Positions 33,654 through 45,050 of a DNA stretch of 64,000 nt are shown piece after piece (the stretch's first letter is position 1; each line of letters begins with the position of its first letter). The stretch comes from Podospora bellae-mahoneyi. Lineage: Eukaryota > Ascomycota > Sordariomycetes > Sordariales > Podosporaceae. The stretch covers positions 3,224,001 to 3,288,000 of the forward strand of contig NC_085886.1 of NCBI RefSeq assembly GCF_035222275.1, written 5' to 3'. A model generated the notes under the pieces. It searched no databases, was not told the DNA's origin, and saw only the letters and a list, made by a program, of their open reading frames with translations. The position numbers and the translations under genes were made by a program.

Positions 33654-35885
33654 GATGGAACAGAGCCAAGTCAAGTGTGCGATCGTTCTGCTACGCCCAC
33701 AGACCATTAGAAGATGTTGGAAGCAGCCATCTGTGAGTCGGTTAGCATACCAACACATGTCACATGTTCTTCGGAACCACGCGACAAGTCCTACATCAGG
33801 ACTGTCGCCATGTACTCCTGACCTGATCTAGGTTGTATTTGCCGTCTGCTAGGACGAGCCATAACCAAACGGTCTGAACGGAGGTCGCACCAACATCTGT
33901 ATCATATCGACGCTGGCACGCAAGGAGTCGGGTGTAGAAGCGCCTGTACTCACTCACCGTTGGAGTAAAAGAGGATGAGAAAAGGCGCTGTGGCATCTTG
34001 TCCGTCACATGGCCGACTTATTTCAGTTATATTAGTGTGTAGCAGAAGTTTCTGCTTATTTTCCTTTTGTTCTGTGGCTCTTGGGGATCAACCTGCTTAC
34101 TCTGGCTTCTCTCGCCCGGGCCAGCATGAGTAAAATGTGTAAATACATTCTGTGGTTTCTGTGGTTTCAGGTGTGCATTTCCTGCTCTTCTCTTTTCTGC
34201 GTTTTTAACTATATCCCGGGGAACAGGGTGTGATGAGGCGTCGTGGTTGGGCTTCAGGGGAAGGGCAAGGCATGGGTTGGTTTTGACATGTTTCTTTGCG
34301 GCGTTGTGACGACCCTGTGGTTGGGTCTGGGGGTTTATATCTCTACGGCTTCCATACCTTGCATGCCGTCTTCGGTATTTGTGCGCGATTTGCTTTTTTC
34401 AGTTTTCTTGGTCTGCTTGGCTAGTGGTTGCCATGCAGACTGTGTGTTTTTTTATTATTTTAAACAACGGAGTACTTGGTATTGTTACTCATTACTCTCC
34501 TGTGGGGTGGGGTGGGGTGGGGGGGGAAGGGGAGGACTTATTTGGCTCATCATTATTACAGTTGGGCGATGCCAGGGCGAGAGGTCATCTTGGAGTATAT
34601 GGGTAGGGCGACACGTCAACTGCGAAGACAACCGACACAAGCAGGACCAAGGCACCCAGCACTGAGATATATTCCCATGTCGATCCGTTGACCACCCAGT
34701 TCAGGTTCGACGAGTCTGTCTGAATGGGACGCACCTTTGGGGGTTTGGGACAAGACACAAGCCAGGCAAAGGCCACAAAAGGAGATTGCGAGAGCGAAGT
34801 AAATCAGGGGGGCCACCAAACACAAAGACCAACAAACATACAAAAACCATAGTTTGTACGATGGAATAAACCCTTAAGTGTGGTGTATATATCAATATCA
34901 AGCACTTGAATGCGAGTTATTATGGGTCTTTTTTACTAATAGTGACTGGAGTGATGTCTTGAGGGCAACGGTCAAGATGTTAAGTGTTCAAGGGAGAAGG
35001 AAGGGCACAACAGGTCGGGGGAGGCATTGTTGAAAAGCGCTGACGAAAAAACTCAATTCACATCACCATCCAGGTGTATAAAGCTATGCTATGCGTGCCG
35101 TCTCTCATCACCCACCCCCAAACCTTTGGTATCAACAACTCGCCCTTCTTGTATCTAAATGTTGCACACTTCGATCCACCCTACCCCCCTTTCCCCCCTC
35201 GCCCTTCTACTCTTCCCTGATAATAATATTTAAGTTTCATTACCACAAGATAAAACGCCTTGTAGACAAAGACAGGGAAAAATCATGACAACAAAAGTAA
35301 AATGAAAGAAGCAAGACAGTTGAGTAACAGATAACAAAATAAAGGGAATACGATTTCAAAGAAATAATCAAGTTCTCTACCAAAACCCTCCTCCTCCTCT
35401 TCCGCTTCCTCCTAGCCAAAGGTGGGATATCAACAATCAACAATCTCCTCTTTTCACCCCCCCATTCATTCCCTTCAAAAGTTAACATCCCAAAAAAGAA
35501 CGCCTCTTTCTTCGTGTTGGCTATTTAAAAAGAATCCCATTCCCCTGAAAGTTAACAAAAAGAAAAGAAAAAATCTTATGCAAAAAGAAAAAGGAACATG
35601 TGGTGGGAATATGCTGATGAGAATATGTTCATATACGTGTTGTTGTAAGCGAAGGAAGAGCAGCAAGCAGCAAAGCAGAAAGACAAGATATTTTGCTTTT
35701 TGTGGTGTAGAATTTTTGTGCCATCATCGTTCCATTCATTACTTCGTATTTTTAGAGGGGCTGGGTGGGTGTAAGGGGGGGGGGGCTCAGTTGCCGGGGT
35801 ATATAAAATACGAATAATTTCGAATATCCAAGAAACAAACAAAACAAAAAAAGATTCTGCGTGTCGCGAACAAGAGTTGTATGTA
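33654..35885. other. Convergent 3' spacer between the FAR1-domain gene and noxR
   Basis: These 2.2 kb have no convincing gene; reading frames are short and rich in homopolymers. They include a G-quadruplex motif at 34504-34532 and a run of about ten G near 35777. Long 3' UTRs are likely. Confidence 0.4.
34504..34532 (+). other. Putative G-quadruplex motif
   Basis: Five runs of at least four G occur in 29 bases on the plus strand, the first four separated by single T. This fits the G4 folding rule with very short loops. It lies in the spacer downstream of the FAR1-domain gene. Confidence 0.8.
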
Positions 35886-37831
35886 TTATTGCAGTTCAAC
35901 CCAGACCTGGCAAATGGTTAGCATGACTGTGAAAAGGTTGTTGAGGGTAAAAAAGAAGAAAAAAAAACATACCTCCATCTTCCCCGTCTCCGACCTCGCC
36001 TTCCTGGCATTCTGCCTCACACCGCTCATCACCATCTCCAGATCATCCTGGTCCACCATCGTGATCAGCTCGGGCGAGTCCTCGTCCTTGAACTTGATCA
36101 AGAACTGGCCCCTGGGCGGGATGTTGAACTTCTCCCTGATCTTGGCCGCAAAGTCGGGGAACTCGACCGCCGGCCCGACCATGATGTACCGCACGTCGTT
36201 GGCGTGCACCTTGACCCTGATCGTCCTCAGCGCGTCCCTCCTCGAGGACCCCCGCTTGGATCCCCCAGAGACAGAACCGGGACCTGGCCTCCTGGGCGCC
36301 ATCATCTCAAAGTCGCCTTCGTCAAAGGAGCCGTCGTCGTAGTCGCTGCCTTCTTCGTCTTCTTCCTCGATGTAGCGGTCGCGTGGCTGGTTGCCGCCGC
36401 GGTTGCTCCGTTGGGAGCGGCTGTTTCTGGAGCCGCCGCCGCCTTGGTACATGTCGTAGAGGTCGTCGTTGTACGTGTCCTCTTCTTCTTCTCTTCTTCT
36501 CCTGGAGGAGGGGGGATCGCGCTGGGAGTAGCCGCGGGATGGGGGGGCAGCGGCCGAGGCGGAGCGGCTTGGCCGGCGCTGCTGTTCGCGTGGTCCCTCG
36601 TCTGGGGAGGCCTTTTCGTAGCGGTCGCTTGGGCGGGACTTTTCAAGGTTGAGGCGGCTGGGGACGGGCTTGGGTCCGTTGCGGACCGAGGCGGCGCGGC
36701 TTGGTTGCGCTGGCTTGTCGTTCTCGGGTGGTGGGGTGGGAGGGAAGACGTTGCGGCTGTTTGGTGGTTCGGATTGCTGTCTTCTAGACTGGAGGCCTGG
36801 TTTGACTAGGTTGCTGGCGGCGAAGGAGAGGGCTTCTTGTGGCCTGTCGTCCTTGACCTCGATTGGACCGGTCTGTTTTGGCTTGTGTGTTAGTGTCTGG
36901 GAGTGACATGGTGCTGGAGAAGGGAACACATACAGATTGCTTCATTTCAGCACCGGCAAATCCGGTAAAGGCATTGGCTCTGTCCGAGGCAGCAACTAAT
37001 CTGGCCTTCCCGAGGTAGTCCTTTTGCTGCAAATTTCGCACCTTGGCCTCATTGGGCCTGTAGACAACACCAACAGGAATCGAGAACACTGTATAGCCCT
37101 GCAAAAACAATGTTAGACACAAAACACCAGTACAGCTGAAACAGATCCTGATCTCACCTTCGCCTCATCTCTGATGGCATCGTTGATTACATTGTGGTCC
37201 TCCACCACCTTCTCCTTGACGGCATACTGCAAATCTTGCATACCAGCTTCCATTTGCTCCAGGTAGATGTAGCAGAGACCACGGTTGAACAAGACCTCGC
37301 AAGAGTAGAGCTTGAAGATCAACCCGAGCTGCCCATAGTCGATCAGCGTGTTGCCGCGGAGGTAAAGAAGTGTGTCATTGAAATTCGCCAAGGCCTCCTC
37401 GAAATCACCCAGCAAAAAGTTGGAAACACCTTGTTGAAAGTAAGCGACGGCGAGGTACTGGTCGAGTTTGACAGCGCGTTGGTAGCATTCGACCTGTGGT
37501 GTTTTGTATTAGCATCTATTGTTTTTGATGGGGGTTTCCCCCCCTGAACCAAAGAGAACAGAGAAAAGGTTGTTGGGGGGGGGGGCAACATACAGCTTGC
37601 TCGTGCTGGCCGAGTGTCGCATTGATCACGCCCATGTTGAACAGAATCTTGGAGGTATCCGAGATCCTCTCAAAGGCCTGGAGGGCTTCGTCGAACTCAT
37701 TGTTGTCGTAGTACTTGAGGGCCTCGACCCAAGTTTCTATTTCCTATAGTCGGGCGTATAAGCTGAGCTGTTCTCCACACAACCTGAGCGCGTCCGCAGC
37801 TGGGATGTCGTCTTACCTGTTTTAAAGACAT
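35886..37831 (-). CDS. noxR: NADPH oxidase regulator NoxR (p67phox-like; TPR and PB1 domains)
   Basis: NoxR activates fungal NADPH oxidases (NoxA/NoxB) together with Rac at the plasma membrane, and is needed for fruiting-body development and hyphal differentiation in relatives. Six exons, 37831-37817, 37743-37594, 37493-37158, 37098-36934, 36872-35973 and 35906-35886, encode 528 residues. TPR repeats fill about 1-150 (EALKYYDNNEFDEALQAFER, ATLGQHEQAVECYQRAVKLD). The activation region has GYTVFSIPVGVVYRPNE. A disordered, Arg/Ser/Asp-rich stretch follows. The PB1 domain is at about 425-500 (RTIRVKVHANDVRYIMVGPA, IKFKDEDSPELITMVDQDDL). The first exon is only 15 nt (MSLKQ). The last intron is 66 nt without an in-frame stop, so its retention would insert 22 hydrophobic residues. 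Confidence 0.94.
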
Positions 37832-40800
37832 GGCTGCTCTGGTATGGAAGCTGCAAAGAAAGGGCTATCAAAGCCGGTTTGACCTTGCGACACTCGAGAG
37901 AAGCCGTCGTTCGGAAATAGTTTTTCGGTATGCGAATGTTGCTGAAACCTGGGCGGTTGTGCGTCGGGCGGTCGACGGACGTTGAGGGGTTGTGTGGCTA
38001 TTAAAGCGTAGGATTTGGGCAGGCAAAGAGACGGAGAGGGACAGGGGTCGGATGCACTAGCTCGGGCTGGCGGCAACCAGGGGGGGGGGGGTTGGCTGCT
38101 CGAGTCAAGCCCAGCCAGCGTCTGGTCTTCCGTCTTTCTTTTTGTTGTTGTAATTCCAAAAAGCCCGAGTTCGTTGATGAATCCAGCCTTTAATATCTCT
38201 ACCGTCCCGGTATAATTATGACCCCGATAACAACCTGTGACCCGATAGCAGAAGAGTTGTTGACAGCTAGCGGCCACTTGGCGTGTGATAAGTCTGCTGT
38301 TCTGCTTTTTCTCCTCACAAGACGACCCAAGATGCTACGGGTGACAAAAAAAGAGAGGGGGACTCCTCCGCTGAGACTGTCCTGCAGCTTATTGGTGTTG
38401 CTGTCGTCCCACTTTCTCTGTCTCTCGTCTTCGTGTTCCTTCACCCTACTGCGGTGTGTGTTCGTCGGAGGGTGTTCCTTGTAATCTATGATCGTGGAGC
38501 CGTCAATCTAGACTGCGGCGCGTGCAGCCCTCGGTATGTCGGTTGTGCGAATGGGGTTCTCTTCCCTACTGAGCTAGCTCTGTTCCTGGCGATCGTGTCG
38601 ATATAGTTATAGTGGATGCAGCAGGCCATGTGCTACCAACGACAACTGCCACAGCGTATAGGCGTCGAATCCAGACTCTCGGGTCGGGAGAAGCGAGTGG
38701 TAGGCCGGCGGCGAGCGAGGATTAGGATGCTGACGGTGATTATTAAGGAAAAGTATTAATTACGTTAGATAGTTCAAACTGGCATACCAAGAGCCAGAAA
38801 GATGCAAAGGTTGAGGAAAAGAATAGGAGCAAGGTGGGAATGACGGGGAAAAGAGCGATCGATATTCGGCCTGAATTGGACAGCAGCCAGCACCGGCGAG
38901 CAGGTACAGGGCGGGTAGGGCCTCTTTTTCGGACACCGTCCGCCAGAAGCGAGGAATCAATTCGTGGGCTTGTTTGGAGACGGCCAAACTAGGGGAGCTG
39001 ATCATGCAGGCCCTCCGAGAAACTTGGCTTGCCAGGTTCGGGCTGGCTTTACAAAACGTGAATGAGGCCTGGCTTGTGGAGGAGGTTTCTGAAGCCCACT
39101 GTTACAGACGACAGGGTTACCCCTCTCAACCTTCGAGCACTGTCTCTCCCCTGTGGAGCTATCATCCCAGGGGGCACTGGTCGAGGGGCACGCAAGGAGA
39201 AACATCCGAGACTGGTCGAAAGAAGGAATAGGGGCAGGGGAAATGTCTTGTTTGGGATTGCCCAATTCTTTGGATACACGGGATGATTTTACGTCCCGTC
39301 TGTAGTGAAAATCCTGAGGCTCTCCCTGTCCGATCCCTCCGGCGATAGGGCCTAAAGAGGGCCCGGTGGTGGGAACAGGAACAAACGAATATACCAGTCT
39401 GCATTGGCAGGATGGTCCATCGAACGTTTTCATCAGTGTCGTCGAACCACCTCCGGAAGCGTCCTGCTATCGCTGGAAGACTCCAAGTGAAGGTGCAGAG
39501 CATGGTGCCAGGGATCGAACGGTCCCCTGTCGAGGCTCACCGGATTGGCAGGGTGCGGAACGTCACTGGCGGCGGCGCCATTTGCAGCCATGCGTCAAGG
39601 TCACTGTGCCGGGGCCGCTTCTTCAGCTCCCGACGATGCCTGTCATCCGGCCCATGGTCTGCTCTCACTGAATGTCATCCAGTATCAGTATCAGACATGG
39701 CGAACATAAGACTGGCCTCGGAATGCCTCATGGGATGAAAGATGGCTGGGATATCAAGCAACACAACGACAGCTCAGCCATCCGATATCTGTCACCAGGC
39801 GTGGGTGTCCTTTTGGCCGTCTATGACCGGCAAATAGGAGCTTTCCCGGGACGGGAGGCAGAATGCAATGACTACCTCTCTTGAAATTGTGCATGAGAAA
39901 AAAGCTCGTGAACCAGTCGTCGAGAGTCTTGGCTGGGCGGTTGACTGTGTCTGTGAGACTCTTAGGGGTCAATGCAATGCCATTGTCTGTCACAGAGTCT
40001 TTGGCACCCCTGCGAATCACAGGTTGGCGTCCCTCATGCACCAAGTGTTCCAGAGCACCCTGGACGACCGTTGATTGGGCCAGCCCCACACCAACGCAAC
40101 CCCTGCGTTGCAGGGCGGTTAATTCAACCTCCACACTCTACACTCGGCCCCCCACACAACTCTCAACTTCATCTTGAATCTTGAAGACCGAACACCGCTG
40201 TGTAACACTCCAACCAGTCACTCACTCAATTCTGGCTGGCTGGAAATCCCTTGAAGACTGTATACAGAACACGATCTGTATGTCGGCTTACCGATCCAAA
40301 GACCTGCCCTATGATCGTAGAGCCCGATACTCCCTCGACAGCAAGTATCATGTGTTCAATCAAGCCGTTGCCGGCTCCTAAGGGCACGCTTCCTCCGACA
40401 GTTGGATATCGTGTTGCAATAAGCGCTTTGGGAATACATCTGATGAATCGACCTTTGCCATCTTCATGCCAGTTTTAGTGGTGGTGCTATCACACGGCCA
40501 ACATCGAGCCTTTCTCAGTCGATATTCTATTCTTGATACCAAGAACCTGCACAAGTCTGCTTGAACAGCAAGAGTTGTGACCATGTGCTGGTGACATATG
40601 CACAACTCGGCTCTGTGATAGTGACGGTGACGTACACAATGATGGACGGCCCTCCAATGGTGCCATCGCAGGTTTAATTATGGTGTCGTTCACGGCTGGG
40701 CGCGGGAGGGTCATCTCATCTCGTTCGCTGTGTGCGAATCAAAGCTCAAGAGGCTCTGGAGTCGAAGCCGGGGACAGAACGCTAACGAATCCGTACCAAG

Positions 40801-42507
40801 CACTCGGTTACCACGCCATGTGGAGGTAACGGAGAAAACCAGCGGCCACTCAGGTGCGGTTGCGTTGAGAAGGGAGATGGTGAGGCCGAAAAGGGACCAG
40901 GACGCCGGCAGTGGAGCAGGATACAGTGTCAGACACAACCCAAAGACAATTTCAAATAGAAGATTGCGAAAAAGAAGGGCCGGAAGCATGTACTAGATGC
41001 CGGTGATAATTTGTGTGACCTCAACAACTCCTTTCCCAGCATGTGGTGTGGGTTGTGTTGTACTTCGTGCTCGCTATGATGTTGGAGATGGATCTGATGG
41101 GCTGTCGTCTCTGGCAGTGATCACTAACAATTTTTCGCAGTTCAAAATTCTCGGCCCCTCCCGTCTTTGCTGCCGATCAACAGGGTCCGAGCGCAAAGAA
41201 CTGTGGATCCTCCCAGGATGGCACTGAACATTGCTGAACAGGCGAAACTCGCTTCAACTTCAGGTTCCCGGCAGTTCAACTTCACATCTGATGTTTGGTC
41301 GCAACCCACAGACTTTTTTCTTCTCTTTCCGTCCAGCTTTCAAGTGCGCGATATCACATAAGAATATTTTTATCTTTTCCCACGTCATCAAGCTTCCATT
41401 CACCTTAAGTTCTGGATAGGTATTTCCATCAGTTTTATTCCATCAGTCACCCAGGGGCACAGATCTCCAGTTGCAGGTCGGCGGCTGTATGGACAGCTGC
41501 AATGGAGACCCACGTCGTGGACAAAAGAATTGGCACTGCAAAAGTAAGGTACCACATACTATATTTTCCCATGCCTTAAAAGAAGCTCAATAGGCCTCAA
41601 AAGATAGTTAATAGGCTTTGAAATATAGTGAGAGGCCTATTTGCTTTTTACAAGGGCGTAGGTTGACAATGATTACACGCTTTACCAGCTTCCAGTACCA
41701 GTCATTTCGTCCACGACGTGAGACCTAGACTGCCGGCTGCTGTGGTATTCGACCTGACACTCAAAGGGGGTGGTACTATCGTCGACCATATGCACTCCTC
41801 CTATAGGTGCCCCAAATCCAGGCAACTGTTGAAACTCCCTGCTACAGAGCATACCTTAGGAGTTGTTTGCACTTGGCTACACACAAGGATTCCTTCTCGG
41901 TTTTTTGGCCCTATCTCACCTCCCCCCTTCTCCGTCTCATGTTTTTTGACACACTCTCTCTTTCGGCTTCCGGCGGCGTGGGGGCTGGCCTTCGGGACCA
42001 ATCCCGTCGACCCAGCAGGTGTGTGTTTCCTCTCGTGCATGATCTACGTTAAGAGAGTCCGAACATCCTCCCGGTGATCCTACCACCCTTCCACACACGC
42101 ACACACAATAATCCTGAGATTTCACAAGGAAAGAAAACCAGAAGGGGGAAGGAGACGATCACCCTCCTATGGTTCTGTCTAGATGCGGAGGGTAAGCCCG
42201 CGCGCATGGGAAAATCGACACAATCCCATTGTATCACCATGGGAATTTTGCGTGTTTGATGAAACCAGGCCGCCTCCTTGTGGCGGCCACCTCAAGTCTC
42301 ACCACTATCGCCTATCAACCCTGACTTGTCTTTATCCAGCCTCCAGGACCAGAAGAGACGACATTCGTCATAGCAAAGGATCCCCATTTTCGTTCAAAAA
42401 GTAAGCTTAATTGTTTTACAACAAGATCCATATCTCTTGGCAGAAATATCACTCCCCCCCCCCTTTCGAAACAAGCCCCCCTCCTTCCCATCCAAGGGCC
42501 TTCTCAA
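37832..42507. other. Long spacer (4.7 kb) between noxR and ccs1, without a recognisable gene
   Basis: The left part must hold the noxR promoter and a G-run near 38083-38092; the right end the ccs1 3' UTR. Many short frames occur on both strands but none shows a clear family. Minus-strand fragments near 40300-41000 look protein-like (see findings). A MITE-like element lies at 41512-41719. Confidence 0.4.
41512..41719. mobile_element. MITE-like inverted-repeat element with flanking direct repeat
   Basis: The two ends carry the perfect 11-bp inverted repeat ACGTCGTGGAC (41512-41522 and its complement at 41709-41719), and the similarity continues inward for about 19 bp at roughly two thirds identity, with many transition differences. 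The outer flanks are GAGACCC (41505-41511) and GAGACCT (41720-41726), a 7-bp direct repeat with one C/T difference that looks like a target-site duplication. The 208-bp interior is AT-rich, holds further short inverted copies of AATAGGCCT, and has no coding potential. This fits a short non-autonomous DNA transposon; the superfamily is unclear. Confidence 0.6.
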
Positions 42508-43558
42508 TCACAGCATCCCTTTTGATACCTCATCCTTCCTTTCCTCCCACAAGGTCTTCCCCGTGCAGGAGCAAACAGTCTTATCATTATCCCAAATTCC
42601 GGCACTCCTCGCAATGATCCCAACCACGGTGTTCTCATCATTGGTCAGGGGCTTCCCCTCGTCGCTCTCGTCATTGGGCGAGATAACCAGAGCGTGGCCG
42701 ATGACCTCCCACACCTGGAAGGGGTGGTTGAGGAAGACGGTTCCCCGTCCGTCTGATCCTATCTCTACCGTACCCAGGATTCCACGAGGGGTGGTAGGTT
42801 TTGTTTCGCTGTCAGCAGTTGACGTGGTGGTGGTCCCGCTCCAGATGGGGCCCGCAGAGGTGACCCCGTCCTGGAGGTTTCCATAGGCGCGGATGGTGGC
42901 CCGGTATTTTCCTGGTGAGAGGCCGCGGATGGTGAGGTCGACGACTGTTTCTGTAGGGCTTACTTGGACCATCCTGGCGAGGCCGCGGACAAGGCGTTGG
43001 TTGATCCAGCTGCCGGCTGGCTTGCTGGCTGAGGCGGAGGCGGCGGCTTCTTGGACGGAGCGGCGGTAGTAGGTTTCTAGGATGCTTACTGCCGCACCTG
43101 GAAAGATGTGCGTGTGAGAAACTTGAGGCGGGGAGGGATAGGTATGAGAAGAAAGGGGGGGGCTTACTGTTTGAAGCTCCTGATCCGCGGAGGATGGCAT
43201 CACGTCCGGTAGCTTGAATGGCATCGACGATGGCTGATGGTGGTGCTATGCAGAGGGAGAATGTGTGAGTTTTCTGATTTGAGGACACGGTTTAAGAAGG
43301 GACTCACCGGTTCCTTCAATTGTCACCAGCTGCTCCTTGACGTCTGGTTCAACCTTTGTGATGCCGCATACTTTGAACAGGGCTTGCGAAATGTCTTTGG
43401 CGCAACTTTCACAATGCATGGGCACTGCGAAGAGAGTCTGAAGAGCCAGATATTGTGGTTAGCCTTGTTCCTGAGTGAGGTAAAGGCAAGCCCTAGAAGA
43501 TCCAATGATCTCAACTTGGCAGTCTGAGACGTACCTGAAAAGGGGTTGTAATGGCCAT
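42508..43558 (-). CDS. ccs1: Copper chaperone for superoxide dismutase (Ccs1)
   Basis: Ccs1 loads copper into Cu/Zn superoxide dismutase and forms its disulfide in the cytosol and mitochondrial intermembrane space. Exons 43558-43535, 43437-43308, 43245-43168 and 43097-42508 (introns of 97, 62 and 70 nt) encode 273 residues. Domain I has the copper motif MHCESC (about residues 15-20). Then come ATGRDAILRGSGASNSAAVS and a SOD-like domain II (TIRGLSPGKYRATIRAYGNL, IGHALVISPNDESDEGKPLT). Domain III carries the CxC motif, VCSCTGKTLWEERKD. The start used (MAITTPFQ at 43558) matches the usual family start. The frame remains open upstream to an ATG at 43771, which would add 71 residues including a hydrophobic segment. 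The gene is divergent from the uL13m gene. Confidence 0.92.
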
Positions 43559-43771
43559 TTTTAAAGAAGATGCGGTTGCCGCTGAGACTATTGGTGAGTT
43601 GGGACTTTTATTTCCTGGGAATATTGGCGACTGGGATCGCTGCCGTTGCTGTTGTTGCAGATGGAGAAGCTGCCGTCGATATGTGTATGTGCCTGCAGAT
43701 GCTAAGAGGGCGATGCCACTGAGACTGTATGCAATGGGTTTTGTGAAGCTGAATTTGGGGATAGGAGGCAT

Positions 43772-44427
43772 CAACCAGCCAACCAACTAACAAGCCTTGA
43801 TTCAGACAGATGGACGAGATGACTCGATGAGGAAGATGTTCGTTGGATAGAAGCAATGTCAACTTCTGCTTGATGATAGAATATGAGAATGTGGAGATAT
43901 TACGGTCAAATGGATCTAACGTGAATCTTTCAGGGACTTGCTTTGAAATCCAACTTTTCTCTTAAATAATAATTCCGTTATGTCTTCGCCGCCTTCCATC
44001 AGCTCATCGATCGCGGGGCAGTTTCAAGGCTCACCAACCGCGGGGCAGTAGGCGGCATGGGTTCCAGCTGTTTCTGGGGATCCACCTTTGGCTTTTTCTT
44101 AACCGTTGTAGCCCGTGCACACGCATTTCCACGCCTCTCGGTATGCTCGGCAAAAGGTCACCACTCACCGACGGTGAGGAAGCTGGACAATTTTTTGGGC
44201 CCCATTGACCAGACCCTGCCGACAATCGCGACTCCAACCAGCTCAATTGACACCCCTCCCGCCAAACTCACCTCCGCCATATTTTGATACCCCTTTCGGA
44301 AAGAGAGGTTTCAATTGAGACCAAAAAGGTGGTTCCCGTTTCTTGGTGCGACAGTTAATGAGGGACTCGTTCCCAGGGGCTTGATTGCTTCACTTTTCTC
44401 AAAGAACCCCAACACAAACCCGCCACA
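43772..44427. promoter_or_regulatory. Divergent promoter region between ccs1 and mrpl23
   Basis: These 656 bp lie between divergent genes for two proteins that act at least partly in mitochondria. A short direct repeat CGCGGGGCAG occurs twice about 28 bp apart near 44012-44049. I can name no bound factor. Confidence 0.4.
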
Positions 44428-45050
44428 ATGTCTCAAACTATAGGCTCTGTAATGCTGCCCCCCCCCGCTTGAGTATTCTTGAGCTTCAGACTAACATCGC
44501 TGCCTTTCCACAGACCCGCCTTGCCTACTCAAGAGTATGGCACCACATCTCCGCCTCGGCCCCCCACCTAACCCTCTCAACCGTCAAGTCCCCCCCGGAA
44601 GCCGTCACCCCCCCCTCGCTCGGCCGTCTCGCCTCCCGTATCGCCATGATCCTCATGGGCAAGCACAAGCCCATCTGGGACCCCTCCACTGACTGCGGTG
44701 ACTACGTCGTCGTCACCAACTGCGCGGCGCTGTACACCACCGGTCACAAGAAGTGGAGGAAGACATACTACCGCCACAACACCAGACCGGGTTCGCTGAG
44801 GACGATTACGATGGATGTGCTTATGGATAAGTTTGGCGGTGCCGAGGTGTTGAGGAAGGCGGTTAGTGGCATGCTGCCCAAGAACAGGTTGAGGGACAAG
44901 AGGCTGGCGAGGTTGAAGGCTTTCGAGGGGGATGCCCATCCGTATAAGGAGAATATTATCAGGTTTGGGGGAAAGAAGGTTGGCCAGACTGGGTGGGAGG
45001 ATATTGTGAAGGCGGTTAGGGAGGGTGATAAGGCTACGATCCCGTCATGA
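44428..45050 (+). CDS. mrpl23: Mitochondrial ribosomal protein uL13m (Mrpl23)
   Basis: Exons 44428-44448 and 44514-45050 encode 185 residues. The start MSQTIGSTRLAYSRVWHHIS agrees with Neurospora-type Mrpl23. The uL13 fold is clear: LGRLASRIAMILMGKHKPIW, DCGDYVVVTNCAALYTTGHK, KTYYRHNTRPGS, and AVSGMLPKNRLRDKRLARLK. It is a structural protein of the large mitoribosomal subunit. The intron of 65 nt begins with GTAATG, a weaker donor than usual here, but has a good branch site (GACTAAC) and acceptor. The unspliced frame is open to 44385, so automatic prediction may miss exon 1. The 5' half uses C-ending codons and the 3' half more G-ending ones. Confidence 0.92.

Noticed and set aside
39490-39560. 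A T-arm-like sequence (GGGATCGAACGGTCCC) that might mark a tRNA
   Set aside because: The flanking sequence does not form a cloverleaf with paired acceptor, D and anticodon arms on either strand.
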